Of a DNA stretch of 13,447 bases, positions 1 through 6,759 are shown piece by piece (position 1 is the stretch's first letter; the number at the start of each line of letters is the position of its first letter). The notes beneath the pieces were generated by a model. That model did not search any database. It was given only the letters and a program-made list of their open reading frames with translations, and was not told the DNA's origin. The stretch is from assembly GCA_022712835.1 (NCBI GenBank), contig JAFLJU010000322.1, positions 1 to 13,447 on the forward strand. Reading direction: 5' to 3'. This stretch comes from Desulfobacteraceae bacterium. GTDB taxonomy: Bacteria; Desulfobacterota; Desulfobacteria; Desulfobacterales; Desulfobacteraceae. A program made the position numbers and the translations under genes.

Positions 1-1988
1 GACCGGACAAACTCCAGGCCCGTAAAAACCAGCTCTTGTGTTTCGCCTTTTTTCACGAGCCCAGCGTATCTTTTCTTCGCACTTTCTCCTCCACCTCTCA
101 GGGCCGGAAGAAAAAAGCGGGTGAATAGTTTTTCAAATTCAATCTCCAGGTGAGATTCGAGATTAAATTTGCTTTGTATGGTCTGTGTCACAAAGGTATT
201 GATACTTTCGGCAATCTGTCTGACCGATAGTTCGCTATTTTTAAATTCGGTTTTCTTTAATTGCACGAACACTGAATCCGTGTCTCCATAAAGGACCGTG
301 TATCCGTTTTGTTCCAGAAAACCCCGGGTGATTTTGAGTAGCCATCGTCCAGATCCAGTTATGGACCTGGACAATTGGGGATTGTAAAATCGACTTCTGG
401 TGGTTCCCATGACGCCGTAGAAGCTGTTCATTAAAATTTTGATGGCTTGGGATAGATGAAAATCGTTTTCTTTTTTAGCCTTATCACGGCTTTCCATGAG
501 TGTAGTAATGAATTCGGGCAGCACATGGACGTCCCTTGAAAAGGTGGTCTCAACTGGCGTACTCAAGGGATGAATATTGGCTTTGAGCCGGGACAAAGGA
601 TCGATTTTAAAAGTTCGGATAATGGAAGGATACAGGCTTTTGAAGTCAAATACGGCAATCTGCTCAAAAAATCCCGGTGATTTGGTAAATACCCATCCTC
701 CGGGCGCATGTCCAATATCTTTAATATCCCTGACATTGGGAGTCACAAGGCCGTTTCGATGCATCCTGGGGAGCATGAAATGATCAAAGGCAGCCACCGA
801 TCTACCGACCTGGTCCATGGGCAAGCCGCTGAGCTGGGCCCGTTTGCAGGTCAGATCAATCAGACCGGTTTTTTTGAAAATTTCCCATACAAGGGTGCAA
901 TCCAACAGGTTGTACCGGGCCAATCCTTTTTTGTCTTCCCTGAATCTTCTTTCAATCTCCTTTACCTTATCCTGACTCTGGCCAATATCTTTTCCTTTGC
1001 CCAGTAACTCCGATGCTACGGTTTCCAGGCGAAAATTTTCAAAGGAATAAAAAGCGGCTCTCAAAGAAGGGGGTCCGTCAATGACAATTCTTCCAAAGAT
1101 ATCCACACTGAACGAACCTTTTCTTATTTCCCGGATTTCAGGCGTGCGCATGTTACGGCCAAGGCTAAATGGAATCCCATGTTCTCGGTATTTTTTTTCA
1201 AGGAACATCAGGTCAAACCCGATCACGTGCCAGCCGATCATTATATCAGGATCCAAGGTGTTCATGATATCAAGAAACCCCCTAAGCAGATCTCTTTCAC
1301 CTGGCAAACGGATCATCCATCCTGTATCGGTTAAGGGTTCTGGATTAACACCGGACAATCCTATGTTCAGAGGTAAACGAGGTGCGGGTGAACTAAATTC
1401 TATTGGAGAATCATCCAGTATCAAGACAATTCCGATAGCGGTGATTTGGGATTTATCCTTCGTTTCCCGACCTTCAAAGTGGCAAGCAATAGAATACAAT
1501 TCACCCTTTTGTCCGGTTTCGATATCCAGAGAAAGAACTGAAAATCGGGTCTGAAAATCGGTTGGATAAAGTACAGGATCCAAAAATCGAAGCATGCCTG
1601 CCTGGAGTTGGCAGGAACCTTTAATCTCTATATTTCCATTGATAAATCGTTCCATCAGGAAACGATCTTCAGGGCGGATATCTGCCTCAAACGTTTTGAT
1701 ACCCTTGTCCCATAATTGTTTCCGGACTCTGTATAATTGGGTCTGATTTCTAAAGTAGAGAGCATCGACAGGCGTCCCGTCAAAAGAGGTCAAATCAACA
1801 CTCCGGCGTTCATGAAAGGAGATATGGCTTGGCAGCTCGACATTGTGTTCGATGAAGAACAGGGGCCGATCTCGGGTGATGGTGATTTCAAAGGGCCCCT
1901 GATCACTGATTCCGGTGTAATTTAGAAGATGTCGTCCCCTGTTGTCCTGTTGTTCTCGTGTGAGAATGTAACCCTTGTATCCTTTCAT
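1..1988 (-). CDS. polB: DNA polymerase II (family B), 3' end cut by the window
   Basis: Family B replicative/repair DNA polymerase with 3'-5' proofreading, homologous to E. coli Pol II, which acts in translesion synthesis and replication restart. I translated 662 codons with no stop; the gene runs off the left edge, and about 120 residues are probably missing compared with the usual length near 785. Visible motifs in order are Exo I DIETG (155-159), Exo II around FDL (258-260), Exo III YNLLD (359-363), polymerase motif A DFKSLYPSI (448-456), motif B K517 to NSFYG (521-525), and motif C YGDTDS (567-572). All catalytic carboxylates are present, so the visible part looks active. The ATG at 1988 is preferred because an in-frame TGA lies just upstream and the N-terminus (MKGYKGYILTRE) fits Pol II. 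The Shine-Dalgarno is weak (GGA about 9 bases before ATG). It is divergent from marC. SOS control is known for E. coli polB, but I saw no convincing LexA box here. Confidence 0.96.
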   Translation of the reverse strand, partial: MKGYKGYILTREQQDNRGRHLLNYTGISDQGPFEITITRDRPLFFIEHNVELPSHISFHERRSVDLTSFDGTPVDALYFRNQTQLYRVRKQLWDKGIKTFEADIRPEDRFLMERFINGNIEIKGSCQLQAGMLRFLDPVLYPTDFQTRFSVLSLDIETGQKGELYSIACHFEGRETKDKSQITAIGIVLILDDSPIEFSSPAPRLPLNIGLSGVNPEPLTDTGWMIRLPGERDLLRGFLDIMNTLDPDIMIGWHVIGFDLMFLEKKYREHGIPFSLGRNMRTPEIREIRKGSFSVDIFGRIVIDGPPSLRAAFYSFENFRLETVASELLGKGKDIGQSQDKVKEIERRFREDKKGLARYNLLDCTLVWEIFKKTGLIDLTCKRAQLSGLPMDQVGRSVAAFDHFMLPRMHRNGLVTPNVRDIKDIGHAPGGWVFTKSPGFFEQIAVFDFKSLYPSIIRTFKIDPLSRLKANIHPLSTPVETTFSRDVHVLPEFITTLMESRDKAKKENDFHLSQAIKILMNSFYGVMGTTRSRFYNPQLSRSITGSGRWLLKITRGFLEQNGYTVLYGDTDSVFVQLKKTEFKNSELSVRQIAESINTFVTQTIQSKFNLESHLEIEFEKLFTRFFLPALRGGGESAKKRYAGLVKKGETQELVFTGLEFVR

Positions 1989-2284
1989 AAGGGATCCATA
2001 TCAATTCAATAGGGAAAAGACAAATTTAAGCAATAGGAATCAAATCTACGTTCACCGATAATTATCTCTGTCAAAAGTATTGAAGACAAAGAATGGTTCA
2101 CTGATATAAAGCTAAACTTTATTTAACAGAGATTTTGGTGAATCCAGATACAAGCATTTTGATTTTTTGATCTGTTGGAATACGAGATTTTTTTTAGACC
2201 AGCAACTTTTCACTTGACCGTCAAAAGGATTGTTGGGTATATGTGTACGATTTTCAACAACCCTAAAATTTATGGAATAGCATC
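1989..2284. other. Divergent intergenic region between polB and marC
   Basis: AT-rich region separating two divergent genes, so it should hold promoters for both. For marC there is a reasonable sigma-70 candidate, listed separately. For polB on the minus strand, TTGCTT (2033-2028) and TATTGA (2011-2006) are 16 bases apart and would give a short leader; this is a weak match. An 11-base odd palindrome, TTGAC-C-GTCAA, lies at 2214-2224. I see no convincing gene in this stretch. Confidence 0.5.
2214..2243 (+). promoter_or_regulatory. Candidate sigma-70 promoter of the marC-family gene
   Basis: TTGACC (2214-2219) and TATATG (2238-2243) are separated by 18 bases, giving a predicted start near 2250 and a leader of about 35 bases before the GTG at 2285. 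The -35 box lies inside the small palindrome TTGAC-C-GTCAA, which could be an operator. Seen by eye only. Confidence 0.4.
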
Positions 2285-2887
2285 GTGGGCTTACAAACAT
2301 TTATCAACTTTTATTTAAAGATTTTTTTTATTCTTACCCCGTTCTTTGTGCTTTCTGCATTTCTCTCCCTTACCCGAGAATTTCAAGATTTAGAAAAAAA
2401 GCAGATCGCCATCAAGGTGACGATTGCGGTAATGGTCAGTTCGTTTGTGATCTATCTATTTGGAAAACATATTTTTGACTTGTTCGGAATCACATTAGAT
2501 GCTTTCAGGATTGGGGCTGGCACCATTTTATTTCTTTCTGCTCTATCCATGATATCAGGCAACAATGACACGGCAAGTCAGGATAACGACCGAAATATTG
2601 CAGTCGTCCCCCTGGCATTGCCTATCACTGTAGGCCCGGGTGTCATCGGTGTGCTTCTTGTCACAGGAGCCGAAGCTGGCTCTTACATGGAAAAACTCAT
2701 CATCGGATCAGCTCTCTTTCTTGCCGTTGTAACCCTAGGATTAATCCTATACCTTTCAACCGGTGTGAAGCGTTTGATCGGCGAGCAGGGCTTGATGATC
2801 CTTCCAAAAATTACCGGGCTTTTTGTCTCAGCTATTGCCGCCCAAATCATTTTTACCGGGATTCAAAATTTTCTAAAGCCAAGCTGA
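2285..2887 (+). CDS. MarC/UPF0056-family integral membrane protein
   Basis: A 200-residue protein of the MarC family (YchE/YhgN type), inner-membrane proteins with about six membrane segments and no firmly settled substrate. The family is often annotated as NAAT transporter or MarC; the old link to multiple antibiotic resistance is not supported by later work on E. coli MarC. Hydrophobic segments lie near residues 7-28, 43-63, 73-92, 106-127, 137-158 and 172-195. The characteristic PLALPITVGPG stretch (112-122) matches the conserved second repeat. In the first repeat the usual NP is replaced by TP (18-19). The start is GTG; an in-frame TAA at 2264-2266 and a GGAA at 2274-2277 leave no other start. 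The gene ends about 50 bases before the likely start of the diguanylate cyclase gene, so co-transcription is possible. Confidence 0.88.
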   Translation: MGLQTFINFYLKIFFILTPFFVLSAFLSLTREFQDLEKKQIAIKVTIAVMVSSFVIYLFGKHIFDLFGITLDAFRIGAGTILFLSALSMISGNNDTASQDNDRNIAVVPLALPITVGPGVIGVLLVTGAEAGSYMEKLIIGSALFLAVVTLGLILYLSTGVKRLIGEQGLMILPKITGLFVSAIAAQIIFTGIQNFLKPS

Positions 2888-2939
2888 ACAAGCGGAGTTG
2901 AACTTTTTCCAATCTCATAAAAACAAACAGGTTGCCAAA

Positions 2940-4829
2940 ATGCGAATGAACCATGCGATCATAAAAAACTCATACAAAGGATATGACCCAAAATGCACTG
3001 CACATAAAGTCAGCTCTGTTTGGGGATTGAGGCGTTTGGCATTTGCGAAGATTATTGCAGCTGGACTGATTTCGATATTTCTGTGGCAGCAGGCGCTTGC
3101 CGCAACGCCAGACGTTCCAGTCTATGAGGTCGGTGGCGACGAGGTTAGCTATGTCGATTTCCCCGTCTACTTTGTGTCGGATGAAAGCCAGTCCATTGGA
3201 GTGGCAGATATTGCGGCCGAAGCTCTTCCGGGTGAAGTAATTTCGTCTCGCTACTATGTTCCCGAACTGAGAGCGGATCGTTGGTTTATCTTTGATGTCC
3301 GGAACTCATCGAATAAACAGGTTACGAGGATCACTCGGTTGGATGAGGCGATCTTTGAAGTGGCTGATCTCTTTTATCAACAGGATGGAAATTGGGTTCG
3401 TCTACAGGGGGGCCTGAACGTCCCTCTGAATGAGCGGGCGCTGAAAAACCGGACCCCGAGTTTTGCGATTACCCTGGCGCCGGGGGAAACACGACGATTG
3501 TACATCAAATTCTATTCAAGGACTTTCCTCCTGACACTCGGTGCGCGTCTCGAGAGTCCGGAACAAGCCGTTCTGTTCGAACAAAAGTTCCTGTTTGTTT
3601 ACATGATATTTTTCGGCGCAGTTGGGGCTTTGCTGGCCTACAATCTGTTTTTATTCCTATCTTTGAAAGACAGGGTTTACCTGTACTATTTTATGCATGG
3701 GGCGTGTTCTCTGGTTTGGACGGGTTTCTACAACGGATTCGATTTCTATTTTTACGATGATTTTTCGATCCGCAGTGACTTGTTGGCGGTCGTACCATTG
3801 ATTGCAGCCTTCCAGACCATGTTCATGCGCAGTCTGCTGGACACGAAAAAATATCTGCCTCTGCTGGACAAGTTCCTTGCCGGCATTGCTTTATATTTCT
3901 TTGTCATATCGGCGGGCACTTTTCTGAACCCGGATATCTATCATTATTTGGCTTTGTCTGTACCGCCTCTGGTGATTGTCCTGTTAGGGACTGGTGTTTA
4001 TTCCGTTTATCGCGGATTGCCCATGGCGCCTTATTATCTGGCGGCCTTCTCGGGAAATGCCCTAGGCAGTTTTCTGCTTGCCAGTGTCTGTATCGGGGTT
4101 ATTAAATATAGTTTCCTCGCCCGCCACGGTGTTCTGCTCGGCTTTACGGCAGAAATGATCATTTTTGCCCTGGCCCTGGCCTATCGGGTCAAGCGCCTTG
4201 AAAACGAGAAACTGCACTATCAAAAAGAAGCCACCCGGGTTGAAAAACAGGCTCGCGAGAAACTTGAGGTACTTGTCACCCAGCGCACGGCTGAACTTCA
4301 GAAGAGCAACCTTGAACTTGAAAAACTCTCCCAGACCGATGGGCTGACAGGGTTGCTAAATCGACGTTATTTCGATGAACGACTTAAAGGTGAGTGGAAC
4401 AGACTGCAACGCTCCAACGGGGTTTTAAGCATTGTTATGTGCGATATTGACTATTTCAAGAAATACAATGATAACTATGGGCATGTTGAAGGAGACCTGT
4501 GCCTTCAACGGGTTGCCCGAAAAATCATGGATTCGGTGGGGCGGAAGAGTGATGTCCCCGCACGATATGGCGGCGAAGAATTCGTCGTACTGATGCCAGA
4601 TACGGATCTGGATGGAGCAAAGGACGTAGCGGAACGGATCCTGAGTAGTCTTGTTAAGGAAAACATACCCCACAAACAGTCATCATTCGGTCATGTGACA
4701 ATGAGTCTGGGTGTGGCAGAATTCTTCCCCTCTCAAGACCAGAAACCAAATGAAGCCGTCAAAAAGGCTGACGCACTTCTATATCGGGCAAAGGAACAGG
4801 GAAGAGGACAGGTTGTTGCCGGATCGTAA
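2940..4829 (+). CDS. 7TMR-DISM membrane-bound diguanylate cyclase (GGDEF)
   Basis: Makes cyclic di-GMP from two GTP in response to an extracytoplasmic signal (role inferred from domains). Counting from the ATG at 2940 (629 aa): a long basic N-region, then a signal-like hydrophobic stretch 34-54 ending ALA|A; an extracytoplasmic 7TMR-DISMED2-like sensor (about 60-205); a seven-helix 7TMR-DISM block (about 215-415) with the typical LAYNLFLFLSLKDRVYLYY; a short coiled coil (about 420-455); and a GGDEF domain (about 460-629). The active-site motif is GGEEF (544-548). An RKSD inhibitory site lies five residues before it, so product inhibition is likely intact. The frame is open upstream to a TTG at 2898, but its GGAG abuts the codon with no spacing, so I prefer ATG 2940. 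Lines I counted are 53-55% GC (3121-3180, 3781-3840), against 27% in the Fe-S gene to the right (6181-6240); recent transfer is possible but unproven. Confidence 0.93.
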   Translation: MRMNHAIIKNSYKGYDPKCTAHKVSSVWGLRRLAFAKIIAAGLISIFLWQQALAATPDVPVYEVGGDEVSYVDFPVYFVSDESQSIGVADIAAEALPGEVISSRYYVPELRADRWFIFDVRNSSNKQVTRITRLDEAIFEVADLFYQQDGNWVRLQGGLNVPLNERALKNRTPSFAITLAPGETRRLYIKFYSRTFLLTLGARLESPEQAVLFEQKFLFVYMIFFGAVGALLAYNLFLFLSLKDRVYLYYFMHGACSLVWTGFYNGFDFYFYDDFSIRSDLLAVVPLIAAFQTMFMRSLLDTKKYLPLLDKFLAGIALYFFVISAGTFLNPDIYHYLALSVPPLVIVLLGTGVYSVYRGLPMAPYYLAAFSGNALGSFLLASVCIGVIKYSFLARHGVLLGFTAEMIIFALALAYRVKRLENEKLHYQKEATRVEKQAREKLEVLVTQRTAELQKSNLELEKLSQTDGLTGLLNRRYFDERLKGEWNRLQRSNGVLSIVMCDIDYFKKYNDNYGHVEGDLCLQRVARKIMDSVGRKSDVPARYGGEEFVVLMPDTDLDGAKDVAERILSSLVKENIPHKQSSFGHVTMSLGVAEFFPSQDQKPNEAVKKADALLYRAKEQGRGQVVAGS

Positions 4830-5131
4830 CGACTGATTATTTCTCGACTTCTGATAGCCAAATTCAAGGAATTAAGATCAATGACGGACTTGGGTGCAGG
4901 TACGAATTAAAAAGTCCTTTCGGTGAATGCAAATATCTTTGAATTTCTGTGAGTTAAACGTTTGATAAGAAAAGAGCGTAATGCATACCTATCTACGGGT
5001 TTGTTTCGCGTGTGTCATCAAGTGGGCATTTTCACCACCGATAGGTTATTTTTGCCATTTATTATGGGAATAATGACCATCAAACTATCCTATTGTGCGA
5101 TATGCTATTGATATTAAAACTAATTTGATTT
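4830..5131. other. Long AT-rich intergenic region upstream of the TM2 gene
   Basis: About 300 bases with no recognisable gene. It holds an inverted repeat, ACCTATC (4987-4993) and GATAGGT (5040-5046), with the 46-base interior including GTGG/CCAC. Nearer the promoter is the first copy of an 11-base direct repeat (5103-5113). Lying roughly 110-170 bases upstream of the predicted sigma-54 start, these are in the range where enhancer-binding activators usually sit. Activator binding is inference. Confidence 0.4.
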
Positions 5132-5154
5132 TGGCATAATGTTTGCTATTGATA
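5103..5154 (+). repeat. 11-base direct repeat TGCTATTGATA flanking/overlapping the sigma-54 promoter
   Basis: TGCTATTGATA occurs exactly at 5103-5113 and again at 5144-5154, 41 bases apart. The second copy overlaps the -12 element (TTGCT). The shorter core CTATTG also occurs once more just upstream in TCCTATTGTG. This could be a regulator site or chance in AT-rich DNA. Confidence 0.5.
5132..5147 (+). promoter_or_regulatory. Sigma-54 (-24/-12) promoter of the TM2-domain gene
   Basis: TGGCAT-AATGT-TTGCT matches the sigma-54 consensus TGGCAC-N5-TTGCA in all the key positions. GG at 5133-5134 and GC at 5145-5146 are exactly 12 bases apart. The predicted start of transcription is near 5158, giving a leader of about 37 bases with an AAGGA Shine-Dalgarno before ATG 5195. 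Such promoters need an enhancer-binding AAA+ activator; none is encoded in the window. Confidence 0.75.
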
Positions 5155-5194
5155 CCCTATAAATGAAATATAATTTTTATAAAAAGGAAAAACA

Positions 5195-5596
5195 ATGCAT
5201 AGAAACGATACACATAGAAAATCAATCGGGTATATTTTATGGATATTCGGATTCATTGGGGCACACAGATTTTATTATGGGAAACCTATTTCAGGCACCC
5301 TCTATTTTTTTACGTTAGGTTTGCTTGGAATAGGATGGATTGTTGATTTTTTCTTGATTCCGTCCATGGATGAACAAGCAGATTTCAGATTCATTGCAGG
5401 TGATATTGACTTCTCTCTTGGATTTATATTTTTAACATTTCTAGGTTTATTTGGTGTCCATCGCATGTATATGGGAAAATGGATTTCTGGGCTCCTCTAC
5501 CTTTTTACCGGGGGTGTATTTGGAATTGGTGTTCTGTATGATTTCTGGACCCTGAACGATCAGATATCCATGGAAAATCGAAAATCAAGATACTAG
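5195..5596 (+). CDS. Tandem TM2-domain membrane protein
   Basis: A 133-residue inner-membrane protein with two TM2 domains; the molecular function of bacterial TM2 proteins is not established. Repeat 1 carries GAHRFYYGK (22-30) followed by a hydrophobic helix ending GIGWIVDFF (45-53). Repeat 2 carries GVHRMYMGK (87-95) and ends GIGVLYDFW (110-118). Each repeat fits the pattern of two helices joined by an HRxYxGK turn, so about four membrane segments are expected. The ATG at 5195 has AAGGA six to seven bases upstream and lies about 37 bases after a strong sigma-54 promoter. Expression is therefore probably tied to a sigma-54 activator such as a stress or nitrogen regulator (inference). Low GC compared with the preceding diguanylate cyclase gene. 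The C-terminus (SMENRKSRY) is followed, in the -1 frame, by a coding-like tail described separately. Confidence 0.87.
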   Translation: MHRNDTHRKSIGYILWIFGFIGAHRFYYGKPISGTLYFFTLGLLGIGWIVDFFLIPSMDEQADFRFIAGDIDFSLGFIFLTFLGLFGVHRMYMGKWISGLLYLFTGGVFGIGVLYDFWTLNDQISMENRKSRY

Positions 5597-5715
5597 AAGA
5601 AACCGATCCCACACATCCCAAACCTGCCGATCCCAACGACTATCTTCAGGGCCTCAAATTGACATCCCGAAAAATTGAAGGATCAAACTTTGATGCTTTT
5701 GTGTTAGAGCGGTAG
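5542..5715 (+). pseudogene. Short out-of-frame coding-like tail after the TM2 gene
   Basis: In the -1 frame relative to the TM2 gene, an open stretch without a good start runs from 5542 (after TGA 5539-5541) to TAG 5713-5715, 57 codons. Its second half, past the TM2 stop, reads like real protein: EETDPTHPKPADPNDYLQGL, ending FDAFVLER. It may be the authentic C-terminus of the TM2 protein displaced by a frameshift in the A-rich stretch 5574-5586, or a leftover of a decayed gene. I do not recognise the sequence. A short AT-rich dyad follows immediately (5720-5741). Confidence 0.3.
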
Positions 5716-5719
5716 TAAG

Positions 5720-5741
5720 AATAATTTGATTCAGAATTATT
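5720..5741. repeat. AT-rich inverted repeat after the TM2 region
   Basis: AATAATT (5720-5726) and AATTATT (5735-5741) are perfect 7-base arms around an 8-base loop. There is no T-tract after it and the stem is A/T only, so it is a weak terminator or regulator-site candidate. Confidence 0.3.
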
Positions 5742-5827
5742 TCAGCAATATTCGGGTGTGCATTGTGTAAATAAAAAGTTACTCTTCAACCCAGAAAAAA
5801 AGGAACAAACAAGATTTGCTGATTTAC

Positions 5828-5832
5828 AGGAG
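5828..5832 (+). promoter_or_regulatory. Ribosome binding site deciding the Fe-S protein start
   Basis: AGGAG six bases before ATG 5839 favours this start over the in-frame GTG 81 bases upstream, which has no comparable site. Confidence 0.7.
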
Positions 5833-5838
5833 AAAAAC

Positions 5839-6498
5839 ATGACCAGACAAGCATACTTTAATCCCGGTTGCGCTTTAAGTATTTATAAACCTGAAATGGA
5901 AAACATGATTCTAAGTTTTCTGAATCAAAACTATAAAGAAACGGCTATGCACAAAATATGTTGCCGCCATGAACCGCAGCTTGAAAAAGGCTCTTTGATT
6001 ATAAATGTATGTGCTGGCTGTGACAAACGGTTCGGGAGTCTGTATGAAGGAATATCAACCATATCTTTGTGGGAAATAATCGATAACCTTGATTCGTTTC
6101 CGTATCCCGATTATAAAGGTTTAAAAATGTCCGTACACGATGCCTGCCCTGTGCGTAAAAACCCGCTGGTTCATCAGGCTGTACGTAATTGCCTTAAAAA
6201 AATGAATATTGAAATTGTCGAAACAAAATTCAACAGTACACGCTCTGTATGTTGCGGTGATGATTTTTACCCAAAACTTCCTTTGGATAAAATTCACAAT
6301 CTGATGAAAAAACGGGCTGATTCTATGCCCTGCGAAAATGTTTGTGTATATTGCGTTTCCTGCATTAAATCGATGCATATTGGCGGAAAAACACCACGGT
6401 ATTTAATCGATCTTTTAATGAATGAGCCTACTGACCCACAGGTATATGATACAGTAAAATGGCATGAAAAATTACAGGTCTACATTGATAATCACTGA
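5839..6498 (+). CDS. Double cysteine-rich-domain Fe-S protein (HdrB-like)
   Basis: A 219-residue soluble protein built of two cysteine-rich (CCG-type) half-domains like those of heterodisulfide reductase subunit B and related electron-transfer subunits. Half 1 has C11, C41-C42, C58 and C61 (NPGC, KICC, CAGC). Half 2 has C103 (HDACP), C138-C139-G140 (VCCGD), then C169, C172 and C175 (CVYCVSC). Half 2 has the full CCG pattern, so at least one unusual Fe-S cluster, of the non-cubane kind known from HdrB, is plausible. There are no membrane segments and no HdrA or HdrC beside it, so its redox partner is unknown. The open frame extends upstream to a GTG at 5758. I choose ATG 5839 because AGGAG (5828-5832) is ideally spaced six bases before it and family members begin close to xYFNPGCALS. 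The DNA is notably AT-rich. Confidence 0.85.
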   Translation: MTRQAYFNPGCALSIYKPEMENMILSFLNQNYKETAMHKICCRHEPQLEKGSLIINVCAGCDKRFGSLYEGISTISLWEIIDNLDSFPYPDYKGLKMSVHDACPVRKNPLVHQAVRNCLKKMNIEIVETKFNSTRSVCCGDDFYPKLPLDKIHNLMKKRADSMPCENVCVYCVSCIKSMHIGGKTPRYLIDLLMNEPTDPQVYDTVKWHEKLQVYIDNH

Positions 6499-6759
6499 TA
6501 GAGCTATTTCTGTGGATTCAGACAAGGTAAAGTGAAAAATGTAAACGAATTAAAAAAGTAATTTTGAGGCCGATGCCATATCTTAAATAAAAATAAATCT
6601 AATTTTTTAAATTTTATTTGTTTTGCAGCATAAAATATTGTTATCTTAAAGTTTTTCAAATAGGCTGGAAAGAAGGCATAATTGTATCTTTTTCGATAAT
6701 TGTAAGCGCAATGTTAAAATAATTTTTAAAAAAGTTCTATATGAACAAGGAGAAGTAAA
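6499..6759. other. AT-rich intergenic region before the hydratase-like gene
   Basis: About 260 bases, very A/T rich, with no gene I can support. It ends in a strong AAGGAG Shine-Dalgarno before ATG 6760. I found no confident -35/-10 pair and no -24/-12 element. Confidence 0.4.

Noticed and set aside
577..1925. Several plus-strand open frames of 60-160 codons
   Set aside because: They lie antisense inside polB, whose minus-strand translation shows all family B polymerase motifs; none of them resembles a known protein.
2066..2095. TGTC-N12-GACA on the polB side as a possible LexA/SOS box
   Set aside because: Only four-base arms and no match to a LexA consensus I trust for this group.
2112..2300. 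Minus-strand 62-codon frame in the polB-marC intergenic region
   Set aside because: No recognisable domain, no good ribosome site, overlaps the marC start and its candidate promoter.
2898..2939. TTG 2898 as start of the diguanylate cyclase gene
   Set aside because: Its GGAG touches the start codon with no spacing, and it would lengthen an already long N-region; ATG 2940 is more likely.
5758..5838. GTG 5758 as start of the Fe-S protein
   Set aside because: No Shine-Dalgarno, and ATG 5839 has a textbook AGGAG; the extra 27 residues are not family-like.
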